64,000 bases of DNA, taken from contig NZ_JANZNR010000004.1 in assembly GCF_025153525.1 (NCBI RefSeq), positions 62,001 to 126,000 of the forward strand. Direction: 5' to 3'. Each line of letters starts with the position of its first letter. Position 1 is the stretch's first letter. The translations under genes were made by a program, and so were the position numbers. Positions 37,367 to 49,852 of the stretch are shown piece by piece. Source of the stretch: Psychroserpens sp. SPM9. GTDB lineage: Bacteria > Bacteroidota > Bacteroidia > Flavobacteriales > Flavobacteriaceae. The notes below the pieces were generated by a model, which worked only from the letters and a program-made list of their open reading frames with translations, did not search any database and was not told the origin of the DNA.

Positions 37367-38020
37367 ATGAAATTTTTTATTGATACAGCTAACCTTGACC
37401 AGATAAAAGAAGCTCAGGATTTAGGTATTTTAGATGGTGTAACTACCAATCCGTCGTTAATGGCAAAAGAAGGTATTACAGGTCATGATAACATTATGAA
37501 ACACTATGTTAACATTTGTAATATTGTTGATGGCGATGTTTCCGCTGAAGTCATTTCAACCGATTTTGAGGGTATGATTAGAGAAGGCGAAGCGCTAGCC
37601 GATTTACACGATCAAATTGTGATTAAATTACCAATGATTAAAGATGGTGTTAAAGCTTGTAAATATTTTTCTGATAAAGGCATCAAAACAAATGTGACTT
37701 TGGTGTTTTCACCAGGTCAAGCCTTATTAGCAGCTAAAGCAGGTGCAACGTATGTGTCGCCATTTATTGGTCGTTTAGATGATATTTCTACAGATGGCTT
37801 AAATCTTATTGCCGAAATACGAATGATTTACGATAATTATGGTTTTGAAACCGAAATATTAGCAGCTTCAGTGCGTCATACAATGCATGTTATTGATTGT
37901 GCTAAGCTTGGTGCTGATGTGATGACTGGACCACTAAGCTCAATCGTAGGATTATTAAAACATCCTTTGACAGATATTGGTTTAGAAAAGTTTTTAGCAG
38001 ATTACAACAAAGGAAACTAG
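37367..38020 (+). CDS. Transaldolase-type enzyme of the FSA/TalC family
   Basis: 217 residues, a single TIM barrel. The N-terminus [35 protein letters not shown] is diagnostic. The Schiff-base lysine is in [12 protein letters not shown], and [31 protein letters not shown] follows. The residue after SP is Phe, as in transaldolases, whereas E. coli fructose-6-phosphate aldolase has Tyr there. This favours transaldolase activity, which is inference from family knowledge. It belongs to the non-oxidative pentose phosphate pathway. It has a good terminator downstream. Confidence 0.93.
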   Translation: MKFFIDTANLDQIKEAQDLGILDGVTTNPSLMAKEGITGHDNIMKHYVNICNIVDGDVSAEVISTDFEGMIREGEALADLHDQIVIKLPMIKDGVKACKYFSDKGIKTNVTLVFSPGQALLAAKAGATYVSPFIGRLDDISTDGLNLIAEIRMIYDNYGFETEILAASVRHTMHVIDCAKLGADVMTGPLSSIVGLLKHPLTDIGLEKFLADYNKGN

Positions 38021-38046
38021 TTAAAATACTACCTTTATTATAGAAT

Positions 38047-38080
38047 AAACTCTTGATTAGAAATAGTCAGGAGTTTTTTT
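38047..38080 (+). terminator. Terminator of the transaldolase-type gene
   Basis: A 10-bp stem AAACTCTTGA / TCAGGAGTTT with one G-T wobble (38047-38056 and 38067-38076) and a T tract to 38080, 26 nt past the stop codon. Confidence 0.8.
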
Positions 38081-38095
38081 ATGACTCTTCAAGAA

Positions 38096-39544
38096 TTACT
38101 TAGCGGTATACGTTAATGGCATGGCTTGTTTTGCTACTAAAGCCTTTTCAATTTGTTTCTCAATATTATCACTGAACAAATCAGCATTAGAACAAACAAT
38201 AGTCCCTTTTTCATTAACAATTAAGACTCTTTGAGAATACGCTATAGCAAATGTTTTTACCGCTTTGTTTGGGTTTTTAAACATGTATTCATTTTCTGTA
38301 GGAAACTTCAAGAGTTTAAGCGTTTTTTTCCACGACTGAATATCCATATCGTTAATATTGATGGCAATAAAATTTACTTCAGGAAATCTGGCTTTCAGAC
38401 TTTTCATCATGTAATGATTATTTCTGTAACTCCATTTAAAATTAGAAGACCAGCAATAAATTACTGTTGGTTGCTTGATAACCGAATGTAAATCCAATAC
38501 CTTATTATCAAAATTAACAATCTCAAGACTCGGAATTATATTCCCAGGATACAGATTAATTGTAGAAGTGACCAAATCACTTATATATTGATTATTATCT
38601 TCATCGGTACTTTTCTCGAGGTAAGCTGCCAACATGCTTTTCGACTTTTCGGCATTATCACTATTAAAAATAAACTCGCGAGTAGCATACATCAAAACAT
38701 AGTTTTTAATAGTCTTGTTTTGAATCACACTATCTATCATCGTGAGTTTATCCATATTATAATCTAATGCATGTCTGTTAAACGCTAGGTGTGAACCGTC
38801 GTGATAATATTTTTGAAGCCCAATATTTTGAAAATGCCAAAGTAAAAAACGGTTGTATGAATATAAACCACTTAGGCTTTCATCATTAAAATCTATTTCA
38901 GAACGGTAATCGTAAAACCCTTCAGGTAAGTCTTTAACATGAATAAGTTGATTATTTCCAAAATACCCAAAAGGATACATTTCCTTGTATGCGTAATAGT
39001 CATAATTGATGCTGGCATTTGCTATTTTAAGAAAGAGCGGAGAAACCTCATGGATAGCTTTAAACCGTTCTAGGTTGGCCAGCTTGCGTTTTTTTTGTTG
39101 CTTGACATGAACCTCAAATTCTTCAGGTTCTAAACGTTGAAGCTTATTAAATTTTTTGTTTTCACTTTCATCGTTTAAAAAGGCTCTGATGAAGTAATTG
39201 TTTTTATGAGAACCTTCGCCTGTATATACTAACGACTCATCAAAATCGTTGGTGTTAAGTCTAAATAAGATACTGTCATTAGGCTCGATAAGTAAGGTTT
39301 GATACTCGCCACCATGTGTAAATGAATACAGTCCCGATTTTAAGTTTTTAATTTTGTAGATAAACCTGTTTTGATTGTCTAAATAGATGGTATCACGCTC
39401 AGATTCATTACTATAAATGGTTACGTAATTGTTGTTCGGATTAATAATTTCACCACCAAAATAAGCAACAACTCCATCATCAGTATGGGAAGAACAACCC
39501 AAAAAAAAGGTTGATATAAAAATTGCAACTATGTAAAATTTCAT
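38096..39544 (-). CDS. Thioredoxin-fold lipoprotein lacking a CxxC motif
   Basis: 482 residues from the ATG at 39544, which gives a lipoprotein signal peptide with cysteine in STFFLGCSSH. A long helical middle region (about residues 110-330) precedes a TlpA-like thioredoxin domain: PSLEIVNFDNKVLDLHSVIKQPTVIYCWSSNFKWSYRNNHYMMKSL. Where WCxxC would be, the sequence reads CWSSNF, so only one cysteine is present. DAQRVLIVNEKG-like strand order is kept. It is probably an envelope protein with a redox-inactive or altered fold. Function is unknown. Confidence 0.75.
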   Translation of the reverse strand: MKFYIVAIFISTFFLGCSSHTDDGVVAYFGGEIINPNNNYVTIYSNESERDTIYLDNQNRFIYKIKNLKSGLYSFTHGGEYQTLLIEPNDSILFRLNTNDFDESLVYTGEGSHKNNYFIRAFLNDESENKKFNKLQRLEPEEFEVHVKQQKKRKLANLERFKAIHEVSPLFLKIANASINYDYYAYKEMYPFGYFGNNQLIHVKDLPEGFYDYRSEIDFNDESLSGLYSYNRFLLWHFQNIGLQKYYHDGSHLAFNRHALDYNMDKLTMIDSVIQNKTIKNYVLMYATREFIFNSDNAEKSKSMLAAYLEKSTDEDNNQYISDLVTSTINLYPGNIIPSLEIVNFDNKVLDLHSVIKQPTVIYCWSSNFKWSYRNNHYMMKSLKARFPEVNFIAININDMDIQSWKKTLKLLKFPTENEYMFKNPNKAVKTFAIAYSQRVLIVNEKGTIVCSNADLFSDNIEKQIEKALVAKQAMPLTYTAK

Positions 39545-39655
39545 AGGTATAACGATAATGTAGGTCTTTACTATTTGTAACAAAAATAAAACTTGCAGAT
39601 AGTATCTCTTGTTAATACGTTGTTAAATGTTGATTTTACTGTAATTTGGCTGTAA

Positions 39656-41350
<1,695 letters not shown>

Positions 41351-41384
41351 GTAATCGCATTTTAGCACTTATAAAATTAAATTC

Positions 41385-41624
41385 TTATTGAGATTCTAGT
41401 TCTTCTTTGATACTGGCAATAATCCCTTGCGCTTGCGTTAATTCTTCATCACTTACGTAAAGCTCTTGGTAGCCTTGTATGGAAGCGCCAAAACCTGCTA
41501 GTCTACCAGATTCTGATTCGTCTTTTATAATCGGATTTATTCCTGCGCTTTTTAAACGATCCATCGCTAATTGAACAATAATAAAATTTCCTGAAAATAT
41601 CTTGGTATAAGTTGAGTCTGACAT
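41385..41624 (-). CDS. DUF2007-like small signal-transducing protein
   Basis: 79 residues. The sequence YTKIFSGNFIIVQLAMDRLKSAGINPIIKDESES and GYQELYVSDEELTQAQGIIASIKEEL fits the putative signal-transducing DUF2007 family, which has a ferredoxin-like fold. It has no signal peptide and is predicted cytosolic. It converges with the ABC-F gene and is divergent from katG across a 264-nt region. Confidence 0.8.
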   Translation of the reverse strand: MSDSTYTKIFSGNFIIVQLAMDRLKSAGINPIIKDESESGRLAGFGASIQGYQELYVSDEELTQAQGIIASIKEELESQ

Positions 41625-44123
<2,499 letters not shown>

Positions 44124-44144
44124 TCTGAAAATTATAACTGTTTA

Positions 44145-44183
44145 AAGGAATGAGTGCTACACGACAACTCATTCCTTTTTTTA
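44145..44183 (+). terminator. Terminator of katG
   Basis: An 11-bp stem, AAGGAATGAGT / ACTCATTCCTT (44145-44155 and 44167-44177), with an 11-nt loop and a T run, 21 nt after the katG stop codon. Confidence 0.88.
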
Positions 44184-44200
44184 ATTTTAAAGCTTAAACG

Positions 44201-44671
44201 ATGAACACCATAGAACTTTTTTTTGAAGCTATAAGAAATAAAAACCAGGTAGCAGTTGTGTCGATGTTAACTCATAATCCAGAATTAGTAAATACTAAAG
44301 ATGGTAGAGGTTTTACACCGCTTATTTTTGCAACGTATTTTGATAACGAAGCGGCTGCAAAAACGTTAATAGAGCATCACGCCGAACTGGATGCTAAAGA
44401 TAGTACAGGCAATACGGCATTGATTGGTGTGTGTTTTAAAGGCAATGAAAAACTAGCTACATTATTGATTGACAATGGCGCAAACATTAATGCGACAAAC
44501 ACAATGGGAACAACACCTCTGATTTTTGCAACCATGTATAATAAAGAAGCTGTCATTAAATTACTTTTAGATAGAGGTGCCGATAAATCCTTAAAAGATA
44601 ATGAAGGTAAATCGGCTTATGATCATGCTTTAGACAAACAATTTAAAAACCTGTTAGAACTATTGAAATAA
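44201..44671 (+). CDS. Ankyrin-repeat protein next to katG
   Basis: 156 residues containing about four ankyrin repeats: NPELVNTKDGRGFTPLIFATYFDNEAAAKTLIEH, HAELDAKDSTGNTALIGVCFKGNEKLATLLIDN, GANINATNTMGTTPLIFATMYNKEAVIKLLLDR, GADKSLKDNEGKSAYDHAL. It has no signal peptide, so it is predicted cytosolic. Ankyrin genes next to catalase genes are known in proteobacteria (ankB-katB), where the protein supports catalase activity, so a similar accessory role is plausible. A terminator separates it from katG, so cotranscription is partial at best. Confidence 0.88.
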   Translation: MNTIELFFEAIRNKNQVAVVSMLTHNPELVNTKDGRGFTPLIFATYFDNEAAAKTLIEHHAELDAKDSTGNTALIGVCFKGNEKLATLLIDNGANINATNTMGTTPLIFATMYNKEAVIKLLLDRGADKSLKDNEGKSAYDHALDKQFKNLLELLK

Positions 44672-44703
44672 AAAAAGCCACTCTTTTTGAGTGGCTTTTT
44701 TTT
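44671..44703. terminator. Bidirectional terminator between the ankyrin and peroxiredoxin genes
   Basis: A 12-bp stem AAAAAGCCACTC / GAGTGGCTTTTT with a 5-nt loop and long A and T runs on either side. It lies between two converging stop codons. Confidence 0.92.
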
Positions 44704-44718
44704 AGTTATGAACTTGAA

Positions 44719-45357
44719 TTAGTTCACGTGCTTTTCTAAAAATTCAGCAACACCTTCATGAGTCGCTTCCATTCCTGATTTTCCTTTGTTCCAGTTAGCT
44801 GGACAAACTTCTCCGTTCTCTTCTACAAACTGTAATGCATCAACCATACGTAACGCCTCATCCACATTTCTACCTAATGGTAAATCATTTACGATTTGAT
44901 GACGAACAATACCTTCTTTGTCAATTAAAAATAAGCCACGGTAAGCAACTAATTCTCCATCAGCTTGTAACATATCGTTTTCGTCATAAAAATAATCTCC
45001 TGCCAAAACATCATAGTTTTTAGAGATTGTTTTATTGGTGTCGGCAACTAAAGGATAAGTGATGCCTTTAATACCACCTTGATTTTTTTCCATTTGTAAC
45101 CAGCCAAAGTGTGATTGTTCAGTATCAGTTGATACAGCAATAACTTCAGTATTTCTAGATTTAAATTCTTCTAATTTTTCTTGAAATGCGTGTAATTCTG
45201 TCGGACAAACAAAAGTGAAATCTTTTGGATAAAAGAATAACACAACATGTTTCTCTCCTACAAATTGATCCAAAGAAAAATTGTTTACAAATTCGCGACC
45301 ATTTACTACCGCTTGTGCATTAAATTGAGGTGCTTTTTTTCCTACTAATACAGCCAT
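44719..45357 (-). CDS. Typical 2-Cys peroxiredoxin
   Basis: 212 residues of the AhpC/TSA family. The peroxidatic Cys51 is in YPKDFTFVCPTELHAFQ, and the resolving cysteine (about residue 185) is in NGEVCPANWNKGK. HFGWLQMEKNQGGIKGITYPLVADTNKTISKNY is the usual dimer-interface region. It reduces hydrogen and organic peroxides using a thioredoxin-type donor. It converges with the ankyrin gene. The gene order with katG suggests a peroxide-defence block. Confidence 0.96.
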   Translation of the reverse strand: MAVLVGKKAPQFNAQAVVNGREFVNNFSLDQFVGEKHVVLFFYPKDFTFVCPTELHAFQEKLEEFKSRNTEVIAVSTDTEQSHFGWLQMEKNQGGIKGITYPLVADTNKTISKNYDVLAGDYFYDENDMLQADGELVAYRGLFLIDKEGIVRHQIVNDLPLGRNVDEALRMVDALQFVEENGEVCPANWNKGKSGMEATHEGVAEFLEKHVN

Positions 45358-45463
45358 TTTTTAATTTATTTTTTTGAGTTAAAATTTAAATTCGGCTGCA
45401 AAGATATGTATTGCTATACGATTAACAATGAAGAACTATTTTAAATAATTATAGACTGATAGT

Positions 45464-46939
45464 CTATGCCAATTTACCTGAGATTTGTCTGATTTTGATT
45501 CGGAAAGCAGCAAATAATAAAGTTGTAAACGGACTTAACCAATTAAATATAGCATAAATAAAATATTCACCAACACCAACACCTAAAACTCCAGATTGGT
45601 AGGCACCACAAGTATTCCAAGGAATAAGCACCGATGTTACTGTACCAGAATCTTCGAGCGTTCTACTTAAGTTTTCGGGAGCAAGACCTCTGTCTTCATA
45701 AGCTTTCTTAAACATTTTTCCAGGAATTACAATGGCGAGATATTGGTCTGATGCAGCAATATTCAAACCTAGACAACTCGCGACCGTAGCTGCAAATAGT
45801 CCGAAGATAGAAGTCGCTATAGATAATAAAGCTTTTGTGATCTTAGATAAAGCACCAATCCCATCCATGACGCCACCAAAAATCATGGCGCAAATAATAA
45901 GGTAAATAGTCCAGAGCATACCTTTCATCCCACCAGCAGCAAATAAATCATTTAACTTGATGTTTTCTGTGACAATAGCAGTATCTGTAAAAATGGCATT
46001 AGTAAGGGCTCCAATTTTGGATTCTGATAGCGTTGTTAAAATTTCAGGCTGAAAAATAAATGCAAAAATGGCAGCTAACACAACACCAGCACCTAAAGCA
46101 ATCAAGGGTTTTGTTTTCATTAATATAAGCGCAATTACAGCGCTTGGCACTAAAAATAGCCAGGGTGAAATATTAAAAGTATGATCAATAGAACTCAATA
46201 AATCACTGATATCTGCATTACCTGAAGTTTCAATAGTTGCACTTAAAATTGCAAATACAATAAGGGTTACGATTATGGTTGGCACAGTAGTTAGTGTCAT
46301 ATATCGAATATGTGTAAATAAATCGGTTCCAGCCATAGCAGGCGCAAGATTTGTTGTATCGCTTAGAGGCGACATTTTATCTCCAAAATAAGCACCAGAA
46401 ATCACAGCGCCAGCAATCATTCCTGGGTGAACCCCAAGAGCAGTTCCAATTCCAATAAGCGCAATACCTACGGTTGCTGAGGTCGTCCATGAACTTCCTG
46501 TAGCAATAGAAATTATGGCGGCGATAATTACAGAAGCGGGTAAAAATATGTCAGGACTTAATACTTGTAATCCATAATAGACCATTGCTGGAATTACACC
46601 ACTCACAAGCCAAGTACCTGCTAGCGCACCAACAAGAAGCAAAATCATAATAGGCACAAAAACACTCTTTAAATTTTCCCATATTTCTGTGAGAATTCTA
46701 CGGAATGGTACTTTATTAAAAAAACCAACAATAGCTGCAACAAGACCTCCAAGAAGTAAAATAATTTGATTGGTGTAAGTGCCAAACCATTCTTGATCTT
46801 CAACAAATAAGATATTAAAAGCCAATAATCCTATTAAAATCACGACAGGAATCATAGCTTCGAAGAAACTAAGTTCCTTGTTTTCAATGATGTTTTGATT
46901 ATTGGCTTTAAATTCTGAAATGTTATTATCGTCGCTCAT
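45464..46939 (-). CDS. nhaC: NhaC family Na+/H+ antiporter
   Basis: 491 residues with about 11-12 membrane-spanning helices. Family motifs are TGSSWTTSATVGIALIGIGTALG, GAVISGAYFGDKMSPLSDTTNLAPA (the most conserved part), and GLNIAASDQYLAIVIPGKMFKKAYEDRGLAPENLSRTLEDSGTVTSVLIPWNTCGAYQSGVLGV. The N-terminal 25 residues are hydrophilic. It probably exchanges Na+ for H+ across the inner membrane. The gene is divergent from the metal-dependent hydrolase-like gene at 47040. Confidence 0.93.
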   Translation of the reverse strand: MSDDNNISEFKANNQNIIENKELSFFEAMIPVVILIGLLAFNILFVEDQEWFGTYTNQIILLLGGLVAAIVGFFNKVPFRRILTEIWENLKSVFVPIMILLLVGALAGTWLVSGVIPAMVYYGLQVLSPDIFLPASVIIAAIISIATGSSWTTSATVGIALIGIGTALGVHPGMIAGAVISGAYFGDKMSPLSDTTNLAPAMAGTDLFTHIRYMTLTTVPTIIVTLIVFAILSATIETSGNADISDLLSSIDHTFNISPWLFLVPSAVIALILMKTKPLIALGAGVVLAAIFAFIFQPEILTTLSESKIGALTNAIFTDTAIVTENIKLNDLFAAGGMKGMLWTIYLIICAMIFGGVMDGIGALSKITKALLSIATSIFGLFAATVASCLGLNIAASDQYLAIVIPGKMFKKAYEDRGLAPENLSRTLEDSGTVTSVLIPWNTCGAYQSGVLGVGVGEYFIYAIFNWLSPFTTLLFAAFRIKIRQISGKLA

Positions 46940-47039
46940 TTGAATTTAGTTAGAGTTAGTCTTGTAATGTTACAATAATGTTGGCTATTCTGCAAATCAT
47001 AATTGTTCCGTACTTTAGCGCTTCAATAGTCAAAATCTA

Positions 47040-48062
47040 ATGGATTCATTAACTCAGATTGTTTTAGGAGCGGCTTGTGGCGAAGCTGTTCTAGGTCGGA
47101 AAATAGGAAATAAAGCCTTATTGTTTGGAGCCATTGGTGGCACAATACCAGACCTTGATGTATTTTTTGGAAGCCTTTTCTTTAACAATGAAATTGATGC
47201 TATGCTCTTTCACAGAGGGTTTATGCATTCACTGTTGTTTTCGGTTTTAGCGGCTTTTTTATTAGGTTGGCTGGTGCACAAGTTCTATGATTCAGGTAAG
47301 CGATTAGAATCGACCACCAGAAAAGACTGGATACTCTTATTTTTATGGGCTTTAGGTACACATCCTATTTTAGATTGTTTTACACCTTATGGCACTCAGT
47401 TATTGGCGCCATTTTCAAATTATCGCGTTGCATTTAACAATATTGCTGTAGCCGATCCGTTGTATACGCTTCCCTTTTTAATTTGTATCATTATTTTGAT
47501 GTGTTATAAACGTCAAAGTGATAAGCGTCGCTTTTGGTTAAAATGTGGGATTGGTATAAGTTCTGTGTATATGGTGTTTACCATTTTTAATAAGATCCAT
47601 ATTGATAATGTATTTCAACAATCATTAGCTGAAAAGGGAATTTCTTATGAACGTTTTAGTGTTCAACCTTCCATACTGAACAATATTTTGTGGTATGGTA
47701 TTGCTGAAACTGAAGCAGACTATCATGTTGCTTTTTACTCGTTGTTTGATACTGCTGATTCATTTTCGGAATGGAAAATACTTCCGAAGCAAAGAGCCTT
47801 AACACCAGAAAAATATCAAGATATTAAAGACTTAGCCTGGTTTAGTAATGGGTATTATAACGTAGAACAATTAGCAGGGAATGATTATCTCTACAAGGAT
47901 TTAAGATACCCACTTGTTAAAACAAAGACTGGTTATAAAGCAGTTTTTAATTTGAAACTTTTTAAAACCGAAGACCGATTAGATATGAAGCCTTTTGAAC
48001 CTCAAATTGATGATTTTAGTGATACTTTGTCGACGCTTTGGGAACGTATGAAGGGTATTTAA
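47040..48062 (+). CDS. YdjM-type membrane-bound metal-dependent hydrolase
   Basis: 340 residues. The N-terminal half matches the DUF457/YdjM family: MDSLTQIVLGAACGEAVLGRKIGNKALLFGAIGGTIPDLDV, FHRGFMHSLLFSVLAAFLLGW and LWALGTHPILDCFTPYGTQLLAPF, which supply conserved Asp and His metal-ligand-like residues. About four membrane helices lie in residues 20-190. The C-terminal half is soluble and contains YERFSVQPSILNNILWYGIAETEADYHVAFYSL. The reaction is unknown. Confidence 0.9.
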   Translation: MDSLTQIVLGAACGEAVLGRKIGNKALLFGAIGGTIPDLDVFFGSLFFNNEIDAMLFHRGFMHSLLFSVLAAFLLGWLVHKFYDSGKRLESTTRKDWILLFLWALGTHPILDCFTPYGTQLLAPFSNYRVAFNNIAVADPLYTLPFLICIIILMCYKRQSDKRRFWLKCGIGISSVYMVFTIFNKIHIDNVFQQSLAEKGISYERFSVQPSILNNILWYGIAETEADYHVAFYSLFDTADSFSEWKILPKQRALTPEKYQDIKDLAWFSNGYYNVEQLAGNDYLYKDLRYPLVKTKTGYKAVFNLKLFKTEDRLDMKPFEPQIDDFSDTLSTLWERMKGI

Positions 48063-48154
48063 ATGGTGTAATTGTGGTAATGTTATTACTTAGATATTCT
48101 GGTATCATTTAATATTTTAAGTATATTAGTTTGAGAATAAAGCTATTAACACAT

Positions 48155-49720
48155 ATGTTTTGCCAACTAAAACTTAAAAATGCTAAGAAAAAAATAATAT
48201 TTAGTTTTTGTTTACTAATATCATTTTTTGGAATTAGCCAAACTTCTGAACATCAAATTAAACAAGCCTTAACTGAATTTATGACAACTGATAATCCAAG
48301 AGAAGGGATTAACAACTTGCTTTCATTTAAAGATGTAGTAGAAGAAACCAGCGACTCACTACAAGGTCATTTTTATCTTAATTTGGGAATTGCTTACGGA
48401 CAAGTAAATCATGCGGATTCCTCTTTTTGGTATCTGGATAAAGCTGAAAAAATTGCTCAAAATACCCATTCAGACTTTTTGTTGGCAATGGTGAACAATA
48501 CACGTGGTTTGGTTTTTATGGGAAAAGCTGAATACGAAGCCTCTTTAGATGCCTACCAAAAAGTTATGAAAATAGCTGAAGGTAAAAATGAGCCTAAACT
48601 CAACGACGTTTTAAGCAAAACATATGGAAATTTAGGAGGTGTGTATTATCAACTAGGTCAAATAGATAAAGCCTTAGAAACGACCAAAAAATGTTTAGCG
48701 CTTTCTGAAACGATTCAGGACACAACAGATATGGCACTCAATCATTTACGGTTGGCAATGGTGTACAATGATTTAAATGAACTAGACAACGGAATCAATC
48801 ATTTAAATAAAGCTCGGGGATTCTTCAAGAATCTTAATGACCCAACAATGTTAGTCTATGCTGAAACTAATCTTGGAAAAATATTTCTGAAAAAACATTT
48901 ACTTGATAGCGCTTATTCTCATTATGAGCAGGCTCATAAATTTGCTAAAGTTTTAGGTGATCAAGAAGAGTCTATTACGACTTTATTGGCTATGGCAAAT
49001 GTTAGAATTGAACAACTTAAATTAACTGAAGCTGAAAAATTTGCAAAACAGGCACTCGATAAAGCGTCAGCTAACGGATTTGCAAATAGTGAGCAAAAAG
49101 CCTACGATTTACTTTATAAAATTGCACTAAAAAATAACAAGTCAAGCGAAGCATTAGAATATCTCAATGCATCTATTGTACTTAAAGATTCGCTAAGTAA
49201 TGTTGAAGTGAAAGCTCGTGTAGCTGCATTGGAAGCTCAGTATGAAACAACTAAAAAAGAGAAGGAAATCCAAAAGCTTACTTATGAAAGTCAATTAAAA
49301 AGCGCCAATTTGATAAAAGCTAGGAATGAAAACATAATGCTTATTATTGGTGGATTAGCCATTATTAGTATGCTAATCCTCTTCTTTACGATAAAACATA
49401 AAAAAGAAAAAGCAGAACGTATTGCACAGACCTTACAAGTTGAAGCATTACAAAAACGATTCATGGAGCTTCATAGCAGTCCGTCTGAACTTTCTGTAGA
49501 TTTGAATATGGACGAGTTGAATCAAAAACTTCAAACCCCTCTTACTGAACGAGAATTTGAAACACTTAAACTTTGTATTGCTGGTAAAACGAATACAAAT
49601 ATTGCAGAAGATATGTTTGTTACAGTAAGTACTGTAAAGTTTCATTTACGAAATGCGTATAGTAAACTAGGCGTGAATAATAGGAAAGAAGCATTTCAAT
49701 ACATGTTAGAGTCTACTTGA
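48155..49720 (+). CDS. TPR-containing membrane-anchored LuxR-type regulator
   Basis: 522 residues from the ATG at 48155. A signal-like segment (IIFSFCLLISFFGISQ) is followed by several TPR repeats (about residues 50-335), a coiled coil (about 345-390), one membrane helix (NIMLIIGGLAIISMLILFFTI) and a C-terminal LuxR/GerE HTH (LTEREFETLKLCIAGKTNTNIAEDMFVTVSTVKFHLRNAYSKLGV). This is a typical Bacteroidota one-component design, with the sensor outside the membrane and the HTH in the cytosol. It is immediately upstream of the repeat-rich surface protein gene (132-nt gap) and may control it, which is inference. Confidence 0.88.
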   Translation: MFCQLKLKNAKKKIIFSFCLLISFFGISQTSEHQIKQALTEFMTTDNPREGINNLLSFKDVVEETSDSLQGHFYLNLGIAYGQVNHADSSFWYLDKAEKIAQNTHSDFLLAMVNNTRGLVFMGKAEYEASLDAYQKVMKIAEGKNEPKLNDVLSKTYGNLGGVYYQLGQIDKALETTKKCLALSETIQDTTDMALNHLRLAMVYNDLNELDNGINHLNKARGFFKNLNDPTMLVYAETNLGKIFLKKHLLDSAYSHYEQAHKFAKVLGDQEESITTLLAMANVRIEQLKLTEAEKFAKQALDKASANGFANSEQKAYDLLYKIALKNNKSSEALEYLNASIVLKDSLSNVEVKARVAALEAQYETTKKEKEIQKLTYESQLKSANLIKARNENIMLIIGGLAIISMLILFFTIKHKKEKAERIAQTLQVEALQKRFMELHSSPSELSVDLNMDELNQKLQTPLTEREFETLKLCIAGKTNTNIAEDMFVTVSTVKFHLRNAYSKLGVNNRKEAFQYMLEST

Positions 49721-49852
49721 TTGCATGATTTTATATAGTTGAAAATCAATAATTTAAAATATGTTTTATAAATACTAACCCATAAGGTTAGGCACTATTT
49801 AAAAATAAAAATGCAGTTTTATTGCATGAGTCTATTTTTAGTTAATTCATTT

